This document shows, in pieces, positions 53,462 to 61,880 of a stretch of 64,000 nucleotides of DNA. Each line of letters begins with the position of its first letter. Position 1 is the stretch's first letter. The notes under the pieces were generated by a model. It was not told the origin of the DNA. It worked only from the letters and a program-made list of their open reading frames with translations, and searched no databases. The position numbers and the translations under genes are program-made. Source of the DNA: Pedobacter sp. ISL-64 (GTDB lineage: Bacteria; Bacteroidota; Bacteroidia; Sphingobacteriales; Sphingobacteriaceae); contig NZ_JAGGPU010000010.1 of the NCBI RefSeq assembly GCF_018613605.1, positions 309,946 to 373,945 of the forward strand, read 5' to 3'.

Positions 53462-56269
53462 ATGAATAAAAAACTCTTTCTCCTAGATGGTATGGCGCTG
53501 ATGTACAGGGCGCATTTTGCATTAAGTAAAAACCCCCGTTTCACCTCAACAGGCATTAATACATCGGCAGTAATGGGCTTTACCAATACTTTGTTAGATG
53601 TTTTGAAGAAAGAAAAACCAACACACATTGCAGTTGTTTTCGATACTGAGGCGCCGACTGAAAGGCATACTTCTTTCGAAGCGTATAAAGCACATCGCCA
53701 GGCCATGCCCGAAGATCTGGCTGCGGCCATGCCTTACGTGATTAAATTAATTACGGGTTTTAATATTCCAGTGATCACCTCTGATGGTTACGAGGCCGAT
53801 GATATTATTGGTACACTGGCTAAAAAAGCCGAACAAAAAGGCTATCAGGTTTACTGTATGACGCCAGATAAGGATTTTGCGCAATTGGTTTCTGAAAATA
53901 TTTTTATTTACAAACCTTCCCGTATGGGTAACGATATGGAAATATTGGGCGTAAAGGAAGTATTGGCCAAATGGGAGATCGAAAATGTATTACAGGTAAT
54001 CGATATTTTAGGATTATGGGGCGATGCGGTAGATAATATACCAGGTATCCCAGGCATAGGAGAGAAAACGGCAAAAGCGCTGATCAAACAATATGGCTCT
54101 ATGGAGAACATTATTGCGAATTCGCACGAACTAAAAGGAAAACAGCGCGAAAACGTAGAAAATTTTGCAGAGCAAGGTTTAATATCCAAAAAACTAGCTA
54201 CTATTTTATTGGATGTTCCGGTTGAATTGGATGAAGCCAGTTTGGAACTCTGCGATCCGAGCCGCGATTTATTAGAACCGCTATTTACCGAATTAGAGTT
54301 CAGGACTTTAGGCCGCAGGGTATTTGGCGATGAATTTTCCGTCACTACAGCACGCTTTCAGGAAGGTACGCAGACAGACTTATTCGGTAACCAAGCTGGC
54401 GAAGCCATTCAATATACCAATACGCTTGAAGAGGAACCAGCAGAAAAGCTTCCGGCTAAAACCATCGAAAATACAGAACACGATTATCAGTTGGTTGATA
54501 CTGCTGAGCAACGTGCAGATCTAATTAAAATATTGCTTGCCGAAAAACGGATCTCATTTGATACGGAAACTACGGGTACCGATGCAAACATGGCCGATTT
54601 AGTTGGTTTATCTTTCTCCATAAAACCAGGTACAGGTTATTACATTCCGGTTCCGGCAGTGAGAGAAGAGGCTCAGGTTATCGTAGACGAATTTAGAGTC
54701 GTATTGGAAAATGAAGAAATTGAAAAAATTGGTCAGAATACCAAATACGATATTTTAGTGTTGAAATGGTATGGTGTTCAGGTGAAGGGTAAACTTTTTG
54801 ATACCATGCTTGCGCACTATTTAATCGACCCTGATACCCGCCATGGTATGGATGTTTTATCAGAGAACTACCTTGGGTATTCACCGATCTCTATTACCAA
54901 ATTGATTGGTGCAAAAGGCAAAAACCAAGGCACCATGCGTGATGTGCCTGTAATAGATGTGGTAGATTACGCGGCCGAAGATGCTGATGTGACATTACAA
55001 TTAGCGCACATATTTGAACCAAAATTAAAACAACTAAATGCAGCCAAACTAGCCGAAGAAATTGAGAATCCGTTGGTTTATGTTTTGGCAGATATAGAAA
55101 AAGAAGGTGTTCGTATTGATATCGAAACCTTAAAAGCTTATTCTAAAGAACTCGAAACTGAGATTATCAAGTTCGAACAGAACGTTTACGATAAAGCAGG
55201 AGTTAAATTTAACCTCGCCTCGCCAAAGCAATTGGGAGAGGTTTTATTTGATAAACTTCAGTTAGATCCGAAAGCAAAAAAAACGAAAACCGGTCAGTAC
55301 CAAACCGGAGAAGACGTTTTACTGGCCTTAGCCAGTAAAAGTGATATTGTACAGGATATTTTAGACTTCCGCCAGTTACAAAAACTTAAATCAACCTATG
55401 TTGATGCATTGCCTTTAATGGTTAACCCTAAAACAGGTAGAGTGCATACATCCTACAATCAGGCTGTTGCAGCAACGGGAAGATTAAGCTCCAATAACCC
55501 AAATTTACAGAATATTCCGATCCGTACCGAGCGTGGCAGGGAGGTGCGCAAAGCCTTTATTGCAAGGGATGAAAACCACATTTTGTTATCGGCCGATTAT
55601 TCGCAGATAGAATTGCGCATTATTGCCGAAATCAGTAAGGAAGAGAATATGCTCGATGCTTTTAACAAAGGGATCGATATCCACACGGCAACAGCAGCTA
55701 AGGTGTATGGCGTAAGCATCGAAGAAGTAGATGGAACACAGCGCAGAAATGCGAAAGCCGTTAACTTCGGAATTATTTATGGTCAGTCTGCTTTTGGTTT
55801 ATCGCAAAATTTAGGTATTCCACGTAAGGAAGCTGCCGAAATTATAGAACAATATTTTGCACAATACCCAGGGATTAAACGTTACATGAGCGATACCATG
55901 AACTTCGCACGCGAGAACGGATTTGTAGAAACCTTAATGGGCAGAAGACGTTATTTAAGAGATATTAACTCTGCCAACCAGACCGTAAGAGGTTTTGCAG
56001 AACGAAATGCCATTAATGCACCCATTCAAGGTTCTGCTGCCGATATGATCAAGATTGCGATGATTAATATCCATAAAGAAATGAAAGCGCAGGGTATGCA
56101 GTCAACCATGACCATGCAGGTGCATGATGAGTTGGTGTTTGATGTACTGAGATCAGAAAAAGAAGCGATGAAAGCAATTATTCAGGATAAAATGGCCAAT
56201 GCCATTAAACTCACGGTACCCATTGTGGTAGAAATTGGTGAGGGAGATAATTGGCTGGCTGCGCATTAA
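53462..56269 (+). CDS. polA: DNA polymerase I
   Basis: A DNA repair and Okazaki-fragment polymerase of 935 residues. The N-terminal 5-prime exonuclease domain (about 1-300) has LLDGMALMYRAHFAL, YEADDIIGTLA and NIPGIPGIGEKTA. The proofreading domain (about 340-530) keeps the catalytic pair in DTETTG (Asp367, Glu369), so it should be active. The polymerase domain has motif A DYSQIELR with Asp712 and motif C VHDEL with Asp889. The frame opens at 53366, but the ATG at 53462 is the family start. The TonB-like gene follows 20 bp after the stop. Confidence 0.97.
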   Translation: MNKKLFLLDGMALMYRAHFALSKNPRFTSTGINTSAVMGFTNTLLDVLKKEKPTHIAVVFDTEAPTERHTSFEAYKAHRQAMPEDLAAAMPYVIKLITGFNIPVITSDGYEADDIIGTLAKKAEQKGYQVYCMTPDKDFAQLVSENIFIYKPSRMGNDMEILGVKEVLAKWEIENVLQVIDILGLWGDAVDNIPGIPGIGEKTAKALIKQYGSMENIIANSHELKGKQRENVENFAEQGLISKKLATILLDVPVELDEASLELCDPSRDLLEPLFTELEFRTLGRRVFGDEFSVTTARFQEGTQTDLFGNQAGEAIQYTNTLEEEPAEKLPAKTIENTEHDYQLVDTAEQRADLIKILLAEKRISFDTETTGTDANMADLVGLSFSIKPGTGYYIPVPAVREEAQVIVDEFRVVLENEEIEKIGQNTKYDILVLKWYGVQVKGKLFDTMLAHYLIDPDTRHGMDVLSENYLGYSPISITKLIGAKGKNQGTMRDVPVIDVVDYAAEDADVTLQLAHIFEPKLKQLNAAKLAEEIENPLVYVLADIEKEGVRIDIETLKAYSKELETEIIKFEQNVYDKAGVKFNLASPKQLGEVLFDKLQLDPKAKKTKTGQYQTGEDVLLALASKSDIVQDILDFRQLQKLKSTYVDALPLMVNPKTGRVHTSYNQAVAATGRLSSNNPNLQNIPIRTERGREVRKAFIARDENHILLSADYSQIELRIIAEISKEENMLDAFNKGIDIHTATAAKVYGVSIEEVDGTQRRNAKAVNFGIIYGQSAFGLSQNLGIPRKEAAEIIEQYFAQYPGIKRYMSDTMNFARENGFVETLMGRRRYLRDINSANQTVRGFAERNAINAPIQGSAADMIKIAMINIHKEMKAQGMQSTMTMQVHDELVFDVLRSEKEAMKAIIQDKMANAIKLTVPIVVEIGEGDNWLAAH

Positions 56270-56289
56270 GGGATAACGAAATACATGTG

Positions 56290-57159
56290 ATGAAAAGAAC
56301 CTTAATCATCGTTTTCAGTTTTATTTCGCTTAATGTATTTGCGCAGAAAAGCGACACTTTAATAACCTATAGCTTTGGTGATTATACCAAAGCGGTAGCC
56401 AAAACAGGTGAAACTTATAAAGTTTACAGAAAGGATAGTGTTTGGATCAAAACAACCTTTAATGCCAAACACGCTATTGTTAAAACGGAAACTTTCGCCG
56501 ATAAAAAACTGAAAACGCTAAACGGCGAATTTGAAGAGTACAACAATGAAAAAGTTTCATTGAAGGGTTTTTACCTCGACAATAAAAAAACAGGTTTGTG
56601 GACGAGCTTTGACCTTGATGGTAAGCCAAAAGAATCGAAAGTATATCAAGAAGATAAGCTCAATGGAGCATATACCACCTATTGGAAAAATGGTGCTACA
56701 AAAATAAGCGGCAATTATAGCAATGGAAAGAAATTGGGCGAATGGAAGATTCTTTACGAGAACGGCAACCTGGCACTTAAAGAAGAGTACGATAGTAAAA
56801 GTAAAGTAATCGATAGTGCATATCTAGATATAGACGGTAAACCTGTAGTCAAAGCCGATGTTAGCACGGAGCCGTTTTTTCCGGGGGGTATGAAGCAATT
56901 TTATGTATATCTGAGCAAAAATATCAGGTATCCTGTAGAAGATCACCGGGCTAAAACCCAAGGGAAAGTTTATTTATCATTCACAGTAAATAAAACTGGC
57001 ACAATAGAAGATATTAAAATTATTTCGTCACCTAGTGCGAGTTTAAGTGAAGAGGCAATCAGGGTTACGCAGCAATCACCAAATTGGATTCCGGGTACAT
57101 TATTTGGTAATCCTATAGCTGTATCGTACGTCATCAATATTAATTTTACTTTAAGGTAG
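56290..57159 (+). CDS. TonB-domain protein with MORN/YwqK-type repeats
   Basis: A secreted or membrane-attached protein of 289 residues with an N-terminal signal or anchor (about 1-20). The middle (about 80-190) holds MORN-like YwqK repeats such as LNGEFEEYNNEKVSLKGFYL and LGEWKILYENGNLALKEEY. The C-terminus (about 200-289) is a TonB domain, FPGGMKQFYVYLSKNIRYPV and GKVYLSFTVNKTGTIEDI. It lies directly after polA. The usual proline-rich spacer is absent, so energy transfer by this protein is uncertain. The ATG at 56290 gives the signal peptide. Confidence 0.87.
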   Translation: MKRTLIIVFSFISLNVFAQKSDTLITYSFGDYTKAVAKTGETYKVYRKDSVWIKTTFNAKHAIVKTETFADKKLKTLNGEFEEYNNEKVSLKGFYLDNKKTGLWTSFDLDGKPKESKVYQEDKLNGAYTTYWKNGATKISGNYSNGKKLGEWKILYENGNLALKEEYDSKSKVIDSAYLDIDGKPVVKADVSTEPFFPGGMKQFYVYLSKNIRYPVEDHRAKTQGKVYLSFTVNKTGTIEDIKIISSPSASLSEEAIRVTQQSPNWIPGTLFGNPIAVSYVININFTLR

Positions 57160-57263
57160 TTGTATTACAAAAAATAAAAATATTCGTTATCTTCATTAAA
57201 ACTTCATCCCGATTAATCAATTTTATATCAACAAATAAACGAGTAAAACAAAAATCGAAAATT

Positions 57264-57608
57264 ATGAAAAAGTTATTGAGTTTAATCGCAATCGCAGCAT
57301 TTGGTTTAACAACAGCATTTGCTCAAACGCCGGCTACGGCTCCTGCAGCTAAAGCTAAAACAGTAGTAAAAAAAGAAGTAAAAACAACAACAGCACCTGT
57401 TAAAGCAGGCGTAAAACAAGAAGCTAAAAAAGTAGAAACTAAAACAACTACTACAGCTGCTAAGGTAAAAGCAGATGGGACGCCAGATATGCGTTTTAAA
57501 GAAAATAAAGCAAAAGCGGTAACTAAAGTTGCTGGTCCAACCAAAAAAGACGGAACAGCCGATATGCGTTACAAAGCCAACAAAGCCGCTGCTGCTAAAA
57601 AGAATTAG
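57264..57608 (+). CDS. Secreted low-complexity protein with duplicated DGTxDMR motif
   Basis: A 114-residue protein with a signal peptide ending near residue 20 (AFAQ). The rest is very rich in Lys, Ala, Thr and Val and is probably disordered. Near the C-terminus a motif occurs twice: DGTPDMRFKENKA and DGTADMRYKANKA. I know no assigned function. It is monocistronic and ends with a strong hairpin terminator. Confidence 0.78.
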   Translation: MKKLLSLIAIAAFGLTTAFAQTPATAPAAKAKTVVKKEVKTTTAPVKAGVKQEAKKVETKTTTTAAKVKADGTPDMRFKENKAKAVTKVAGPTKKDGTADMRYKANKAAAAKKN

Positions 57609-57626
57609 GTTCAGGTTTATAATTTG

Positions 57627-57662
57627 AAGGGTCTCCAATGAAAATCGGAGGCCCTTTTTTTG
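57627..57662 (+). terminator. Rho-independent terminator
   Basis: AAGGGTCTCC pairs with GGAGGCCCTT (one G-T pair) and is followed by a run of seven Ts. It ends the DGTxDMR-protein gene. Confidence 0.9.
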
Positions 57663-57712
57663 CTTTAATGGTGCCTGTTCGAACGACACATTAGGCGCAT
57701 TCAAAGAGATGT

Positions 57713-57820
57713 CGTCATCTCGACTGAAGCGCAGCGGAACGGAGAGATCTATCTAGACAGATTTAGCTTCGCTGAGCACTATGTGGTTCTCGAATACGTT
57801 GCACTCCGCTCGAAATGACG
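57713..57820 (-). repeat. Family A inverted repeat, full length
   Basis: The reverse complement matches 80-188 with few mismatches over about 108 bp, including the blocks GCGGAGTGCAACG and GTGCTCAGCGAAGCTAAATC. Confidence 0.85.
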
Positions 57821-57833
57821 GTTTTCGTTGGTT

Positions 57834-57877
57834 GTGATTTGCAATCACGACCGTCAAACGGCGGATTTGTAATCCGC
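57834..57877. repeat. Two adjacent short palindromes
   Basis: GTGATT-TGC-AATCAC (57834-57848) and GCGGATT-TGT-AATCCGC (57861-57877) are perfect hairpins placed between the family A repeat and the end of the hydrolase gene. They may be a small repeat family or stop the minus-strand gene. Confidence 0.65.
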
Positions 57878-57883
57878 ACGAGG

Positions 57884-58561
57884 CTATAAGTTTATCGTCT
57901 CACCAATTTCTGGCAACAATAGCGTTTTATTTTCGCGTTTAAATTTATCTAACGCAGCCTGAGTATCAATTTCGATTACCGGAAAGGTATTGTAGTGTAC
58001 ACCGATTACATGATCACAGTCGAAATATTTAGTCGCAACCAAAGCATCATCAACATCCATGGTATAATTTCCACCAATTGGTAGGATGGCATAATCCAGG
58101 TTGTAAATATCGGCTAAAACTTTCATTTCGATGGTTAAACCCGTATCGCCTGCAAAGTAAATCTGTTTGCCATCTACTTCAAGTACAAAGCCTGCCGGGT
58201 TTCCTCCATAACTTCCATCTGGCAAACCCGATGAGTGGGTTGCAGGCACCATGCGTACAGTTCCCCAAGCAAACGTAAATTTGCCAAAATTCATTGCATG
58301 TACTTTTTCTACCCCTTGTTTACTTGCCCAATCTACTACTTCTGGCATGGCAATAACGGTCGCTTGCGTTTGCTTTGCTAGTGCCACCAGATCGGCCACA
58401 TGATCGCCATGGCCGTGGCTAACCAAAATATAATCTGCCTCAATAGCTTTAATATCTATATTTTTAGCTAATGGATTATGTGATATAAACGGATCGAATA
58501 GTAATTTTTTGCCGGCTGCCTCTAATAAGAAGCAAGATTGGCCGTAATAGGTGTATTTCAT
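57884..58561 (-). CDS. Metal-dependent hydrolase, UPF0173 (MBL fold)
   Basis: A 225-residue cytoplasmic hydrolase of the UPF0173 group. It has the metallo-beta-lactamase metal motif LVSHGHGDHVADL near residue 50, ATHSSGLPDGSYGGNPAGFV in the middle, YFAGDTGLT and the final GVHYNTFPVIEID. These proteins are widespread and their natural substrate is unknown. It is transcribed alone, after the YbaB gene on the same strand, with about 78 bp between them. Confidence 0.9.
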   Translation of the reverse strand: MKYTYYGQSCFLLEAAGKKLLFDPFISHNPLAKNIDIKAIEADYILVSHGHGDHVADLVALAKQTQATVIAMPEVVDWASKQGVEKVHAMNFGKFTFAWGTVRMVPATHSSGLPDGSYGGNPAGFVLEVDGKQIYFAGDTGLTIEMKVLADIYNLDYAILPIGGNYTMDVDDALVATKYFDCDHVIGVHYNTFPVIEIDTQAALDKFKRENKTLLLPEIGETINL

Positions 58562-58639
58562 AATAATAGTATCAAGATTTGAGTCTCAAGTAGCAAGATC
58601 GATTCTTCTTAGGATAAACAGTTAAGTTAACTAATGGTT

Positions 58640-58945
58640 TTATTGCCCAAACATACCGCCTAAGCCTCCAAGCATATCTTGCGCTGATGCCTGCATTTCT
58701 GCGGCACTAACCTGTTCAGCACTTGCCATAGCTTTATTAATAGCTGTTAATAAAAGTTCTTCTAATTCTTCCTTATCGGCATTTTTCAAAAACTCCTCAT
58801 CAATGGAAATTCCGGTGATTGCCTTGTTTGCTGTAGCAGTGATTTTTATGGCACCATTTTCAACTTCGCCAAATACTGAGATCGTATCAAGGCGTTTTTT
58901 AATTTCCTCGGCTTTTTGTTGAGCCGCAAATAATTTATCGAACAT
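58640..58945 (-). CDS. ybaB: YbaB/EbfC nucleoid-associated protein
   Basis: A small DNA-binding protein of 101 residues, the usual size. Motifs include MFDKLFAAQQKAEEIKKRL, VENGAIKITATANKAITGIS and the C-terminal glycine-rich GGLGGMFGQ. YbaB dimers bind DNA as a tweezer-like clamp. It lies 23 bp after the membrane-protein gene and is probably in its operon. A recR-dnaX context, common elsewhere, is absent. Confidence 0.92.
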   Translation of the reverse strand: MFDKLFAAQQKAEEIKKRLDTISVFGEVENGAIKITATANKAITGISIDEEFLKNADKEELEELLLTAINKAMASAEQVSAAEMQASAQDMLGGLGGMFGQ

Positions 58946-58968
58946 AATCGTTTTGTTTTAGAATCAAA

Positions 58969-59952
58969 CTAAATCCGGCCTAAAATCGTATTGGCTTCAT
59001 CAAGAAAGCGCTCAATCTTTTTAGTGCCTGTAAAGCTTTTAAGGATTAAAGTGGTTGTTTTGTTTTTGGTAGGCAATAAAATCTCTGCCCTAACTTCGGT
59101 GCCCGAATAAATAAGATTGGTTGTTTTACGGATGATATGAAAACGGACCAGGTTATCAAATGGATATTCTTTTAATACTCGGCCAGCGAAAGTGGAACGG
59201 ATAATTTTCCTCTGGCTTTTATCAAAACGGATGTTGGAGGTTGCTGCAAAAAGAAGCGCTAAGCCGATAACCGCCGGAAAATAGGTGAGTAATATTTTTT
59301 GAAAAGAACCTTCGTTTGTTAAAAAATCTGGGTTAAGCAATATCGCAACGGTAACTCCTATCAAAATCAATCCCATGATTAAGCTGCCTATCTTATTATC
59401 GCGCAATAGGTACACGCCACCCTCTTCTTTAAAAAACTGAAAGTCGTAAATAGTTTGTTTAGGAATTACCGGTGCATTTGCAAAAACAAGTTCATCGATT
59501 TTTGGAAGAACTTCCTGTTGAAATTGAATCAGATTCGGATTGGTAGCTTTGCTATAACCGCTGGAGACGATTATACCCTTGCCATGCCGGTTGCTTTTTT
59601 TAAACAGCCGGTAATTATATCCACTACCCATGATTTCATAAGCCTGTACCGAAGCAATATCATCAAAGGGGATTGAACCTGTTGGCAAAAAACCGATCTT
59701 CTTATATAGAACCCTGCTGTTGCCATCAAAAATCACTTTTGTTTCAGCAATAAAAATCAATAGTAACGGAATTAATAACAGGCAGCCATAATACCCAAGA
59801 GTGAGACCAGCAGAATAGCTCTGTACCGATCTCGATAAAAAGAAAATAAAGGCCGCAATTAATACAAAAAATATAAGTCCAACTATCCTTAAATTTCTTT
59901 TCGGATAGATGATCAACATGCTTGGCTCAATAATCCATTTAGTTTTTGCCAT
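58969..59952 (-). CDS. Membrane protein of unknown function
   Basis: A 327-residue protein with two pairs of transmembrane segments (about 24-65 and 190-240). Each pair is followed by a soluble region that looks like a PH-like domain, with VIFDGNSRVLYKKIGFLPTG and RFDKSQRKIIRSTFAGRVLK as corresponding segments. This suggests an internal duplication. No family name is certain. It lies 5 bp after the beta-lactamase-like gene and 23 bp before ybaB. Confidence 0.72.
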   Translation of the reverse strand: MAKTKWIIEPSMLIIYPKRNLRIVGLIFFVLIAAFIFFLSRSVQSYSAGLTLGYYGCLLLIPLLLIFIAETKVIFDGNSRVLYKKIGFLPTGSIPFDDIASVQAYEIMGSGYNYRLFKKSNRHGKGIIVSSGYSKATNPNLIQFQQEVLPKIDELVFANAPVIPKQTIYDFQFFKEEGGVYLLRDNKIGSLIMGLILIGVTVAILLNPDFLTNEGSFQKILLTYFPAVIGLALLFAATSNIRFDKSQRKIIRSTFAGRVLKEYPFDNLVRFHIIRKTTNLIYSGTEVRAEILLPTKNKTTTLILKSFTGTKKIERFLDEANTILGRI

Positions 59953-59957
59953 AAAAA

Positions 59958-61190
59958 TTAATCTTCGTCAGAACCCGGCAAACTTCCGTTGCCATGGTAA
60001 GCCCCTTTACGGATAACCGGCATATTGAAATGCTTGTACAGCTCATCAAGATGCATCAAACTTCCATTAGTAAGGTTACCTAAAAATATGATTACAATAT
60101 TTTTGTCTAAATCTCGCACATAAATATGACGGAAACCATGCCACCAACCCGTATGATAAACTACTTTGTCCATCTTCTCGCCATCGAATATTCTCCAGCC
60201 ATAGCCATAGTTAAAATGGCCGTTTATAGGTTTATTGCGACCTACATATGCCGAATCGAGACTCTTTTTGGTCAGTAATCTTCCGTTTTTCAAGTATTTA
60301 TCAAATAATACCAAATCGTGTACCGTGCTATAAATGCCTTTATCCCCAACAGGACCATCTAAAAAATTCTGCGCAACAGAATATCTAAAACTATTGCGGT
60401 CATGACCAACCACATCAACCGGAATTTTTTCATACTCAGTGGTGCTATACACATGCGTGTGCTTTAATCCAGCTGGTTTAAATACATGCTCCATCATATA
60501 CTGCGAGTAACGTTGTCCGGTAACCTTTTCTATAATGGCACCCAAAACCATAAAGTTTGAGTTGTTATAGTGAAAACGGTTATCTGGTTTAGTATATGGG
60601 TTTGGTTTTCGCTCGGCAATAACATTCATTACTTCCTGATTGGTTACACCTTTTTTCATGTTGCGTTTTTCCTTACGCCAGATATCGTCAATGAAATAAA
60701 CATAGTTCATCATGCCGCTGCGGTGGGAAAGCAATAATTTCACCGTTATGCCCTCGTATGGAAAATTAGGATAGAATTTTTTTACATTATCGTTTAGCGA
60801 AAGTTTTCCAGCTTCTACCAATTGCATAATGGCTGTGCCGGTAAAGGTTTTGGTAATTGAAGCCAGCTCAAATTCTGAGTTGATGGTTAAGCTATCGCGG
60901 TGCAGGTAATCGGCCCATCCAACGGCTTTTTCGTAAAGAATTTTTCCATCTTTGGCTACCAGCATATTTCCGTTGAAATTGAATTTTCGGTGTAGGTTAT
61001 CTACAAAATCAGCAACCCATTTATCACCTTTTTGCGGATTATAAACCAATAGAAGGCTGTCTGCTTTGTCGTCGTCTTTGGTGCGGATTTTTTTTTCAGC
61101 CGCCTTTTTCTCTTCAGATTTTTTGCTTGTACATGCAGTTAGTAAAGTTACAGAGAGGGCTAATGTTGAACATAGGTATCGAAAATTCAT
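59958..61190 (-). CDS. Class C beta-lactamase-like lipoprotein (serine hydrolase)
   Basis: A lipoprotein of 410 residues: the lipobox LLTAC places lipid on Cys20. The serine hydrolase fold shows the SxxK motif SITK with Ser111/Lys114, YNN at 208-210 (the YxN motif), and an HTG-type third motif in YHTGWWHGF. Such proteins include penicillin-binding proteins, esterases and D-aminopeptidases as well as AmpC enzymes. Real beta-lactamase activity is not established. It is the first gene of a probable operon with the membrane protein and YbaB. Confidence 0.88.
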   Translation of the reverse strand: MNFRYLCSTLALSVTLLTACTSKKSEEKKAAEKKIRTKDDDKADSLLLVYNPQKGDKWVADFVDNLHRKFNFNGNMLVAKDGKILYEKAVGWADYLHRDSLTINSEFELASITKTFTGTAIMQLVEAGKLSLNDNVKKFYPNFPYEGITVKLLLSHRSGMMNYVYFIDDIWRKEKRNMKKGVTNQEVMNVIAERKPNPYTKPDNRFHYNNSNFMVLGAIIEKVTGQRYSQYMMEHVFKPAGLKHTHVYSTTEYEKIPVDVVGHDRNSFRYSVAQNFLDGPVGDKGIYSTVHDLVLFDKYLKNGRLLTKKSLDSAYVGRNKPINGHFNYGYGWRIFDGEKMDKVVYHTGWWHGFRHIYVRDLDKNIVIIFLGNLTNGSLMHLDELYKHFNMPVIRKGAYHGNGSLPGSDED

Positions 61191-61258
61191 TTATATTAAG
61201 GATAGTGTATTTAAAACCCGAAAATTAAAGAATTTTAGACGGTTAAAACGAAAGAGTT

Positions 61259-61810
61259 TTACACATTTTCGCAATTTTGGTTGTACCAGCATTCAAATAA
61301 GTGACCTTTACTTCCATAAACGGGGTCGCTGTCTGGATTTTTTACCTTAGCAATGGTTTCATCTGCTTCAGGCCGCTCCTCTGCTTTGCCATATTTAATG
61401 TCATAATTTGAACCATTTGGATATGCGCCAACAACAGTGAAGTCGTCACTTGAGTTCAGTTTTTTATGTGCTACACCTGCAGGAATGATAATTACATCAC
61501 CTTTATCCAGCTCTATACAAACGCCATGATCGCCCCCAAACTGCACATCGCCTTTGCCACAAAATACGCCCATTACTTCGTGTGTATTGCTATGGTAATG
61601 ATGGTAATCAAAGATGCCATCTACCCAGGCATTGGTGTATCCGTTCTGTGCGAAAACTTTTTTGATCACCTCTTCAGTATCATCTGGATGCAGCCTGAAT
61701 GTGCCTTTATAGATCATTAATGGCAAAGTTGGGTTGTTTGGAAAATTTCCGTTCTCTTCTATTTTATGTGCAACTAAATAAGCTTCTTGTATCAGTTTTT
61801 CTTTGTCCAT
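61259..61810 (-). CDS. Cupin-domain protein (YjlB-like)
   Basis: A 183-residue cytoplasmic protein built around a cupin barrel. The first cupin motif is HYHSNTHEVMGVFCGKG, with two or three metal-binding histidines and a Glu, and the second is GDVIIIPAGVAHKKL. The N-terminal region FPNNPTLPLMIYKGTFRL and the DDTEEVIKKVFAQNGY segment match the YjlB group. It could be a sugar isomerase or dioxygenase-like protein; no substrate is evident. It is transcribed alone. Confidence 0.85.
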   Translation of the reverse strand: MDKEKLIQEAYLVAHKIEENGNFPNNPTLPLMIYKGTFRLHPDDTEEVIKKVFAQNGYTNAWVDGIFDYHHYHSNTHEVMGVFCGKGDVQFGGDHGVCIELDKGDVIIIPAGVAHKKLNSSDDFTVVGAYPNGSNYDIKYGKAEERPEADETIAKVKNPDSDPVYGSKGHLFECWYNQNCENV

Positions 61811-61880
61811 GACTTGGGTGTTTTAATAGTTTAACAAAGTAATCGGAAAAGGGTTTAGATTTTAATTTTCCACTTTTAAG

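Noticed and set aside
53908..54345. Antisense frame of 145 codons inside polA
   Set aside because: It lies wholly within a well-conserved gene, with no promoter and no recognisable domain.
57306..57704. Cys/Phe/Ser-rich frame of 132 codons on the minus strand
   Set aside because: It is the antisense of the low-complexity Lys/Ala/Thr-rich gene and crosses its terminator.
59958..61190. Possible antibiotic-resistance beta-lactamase
   Set aside because: SxxK and YxN motifs are present, but these also occur in esterases and penicillin-binding-like proteins; there is no resistance context or mobile element, so resistance is not claimed.
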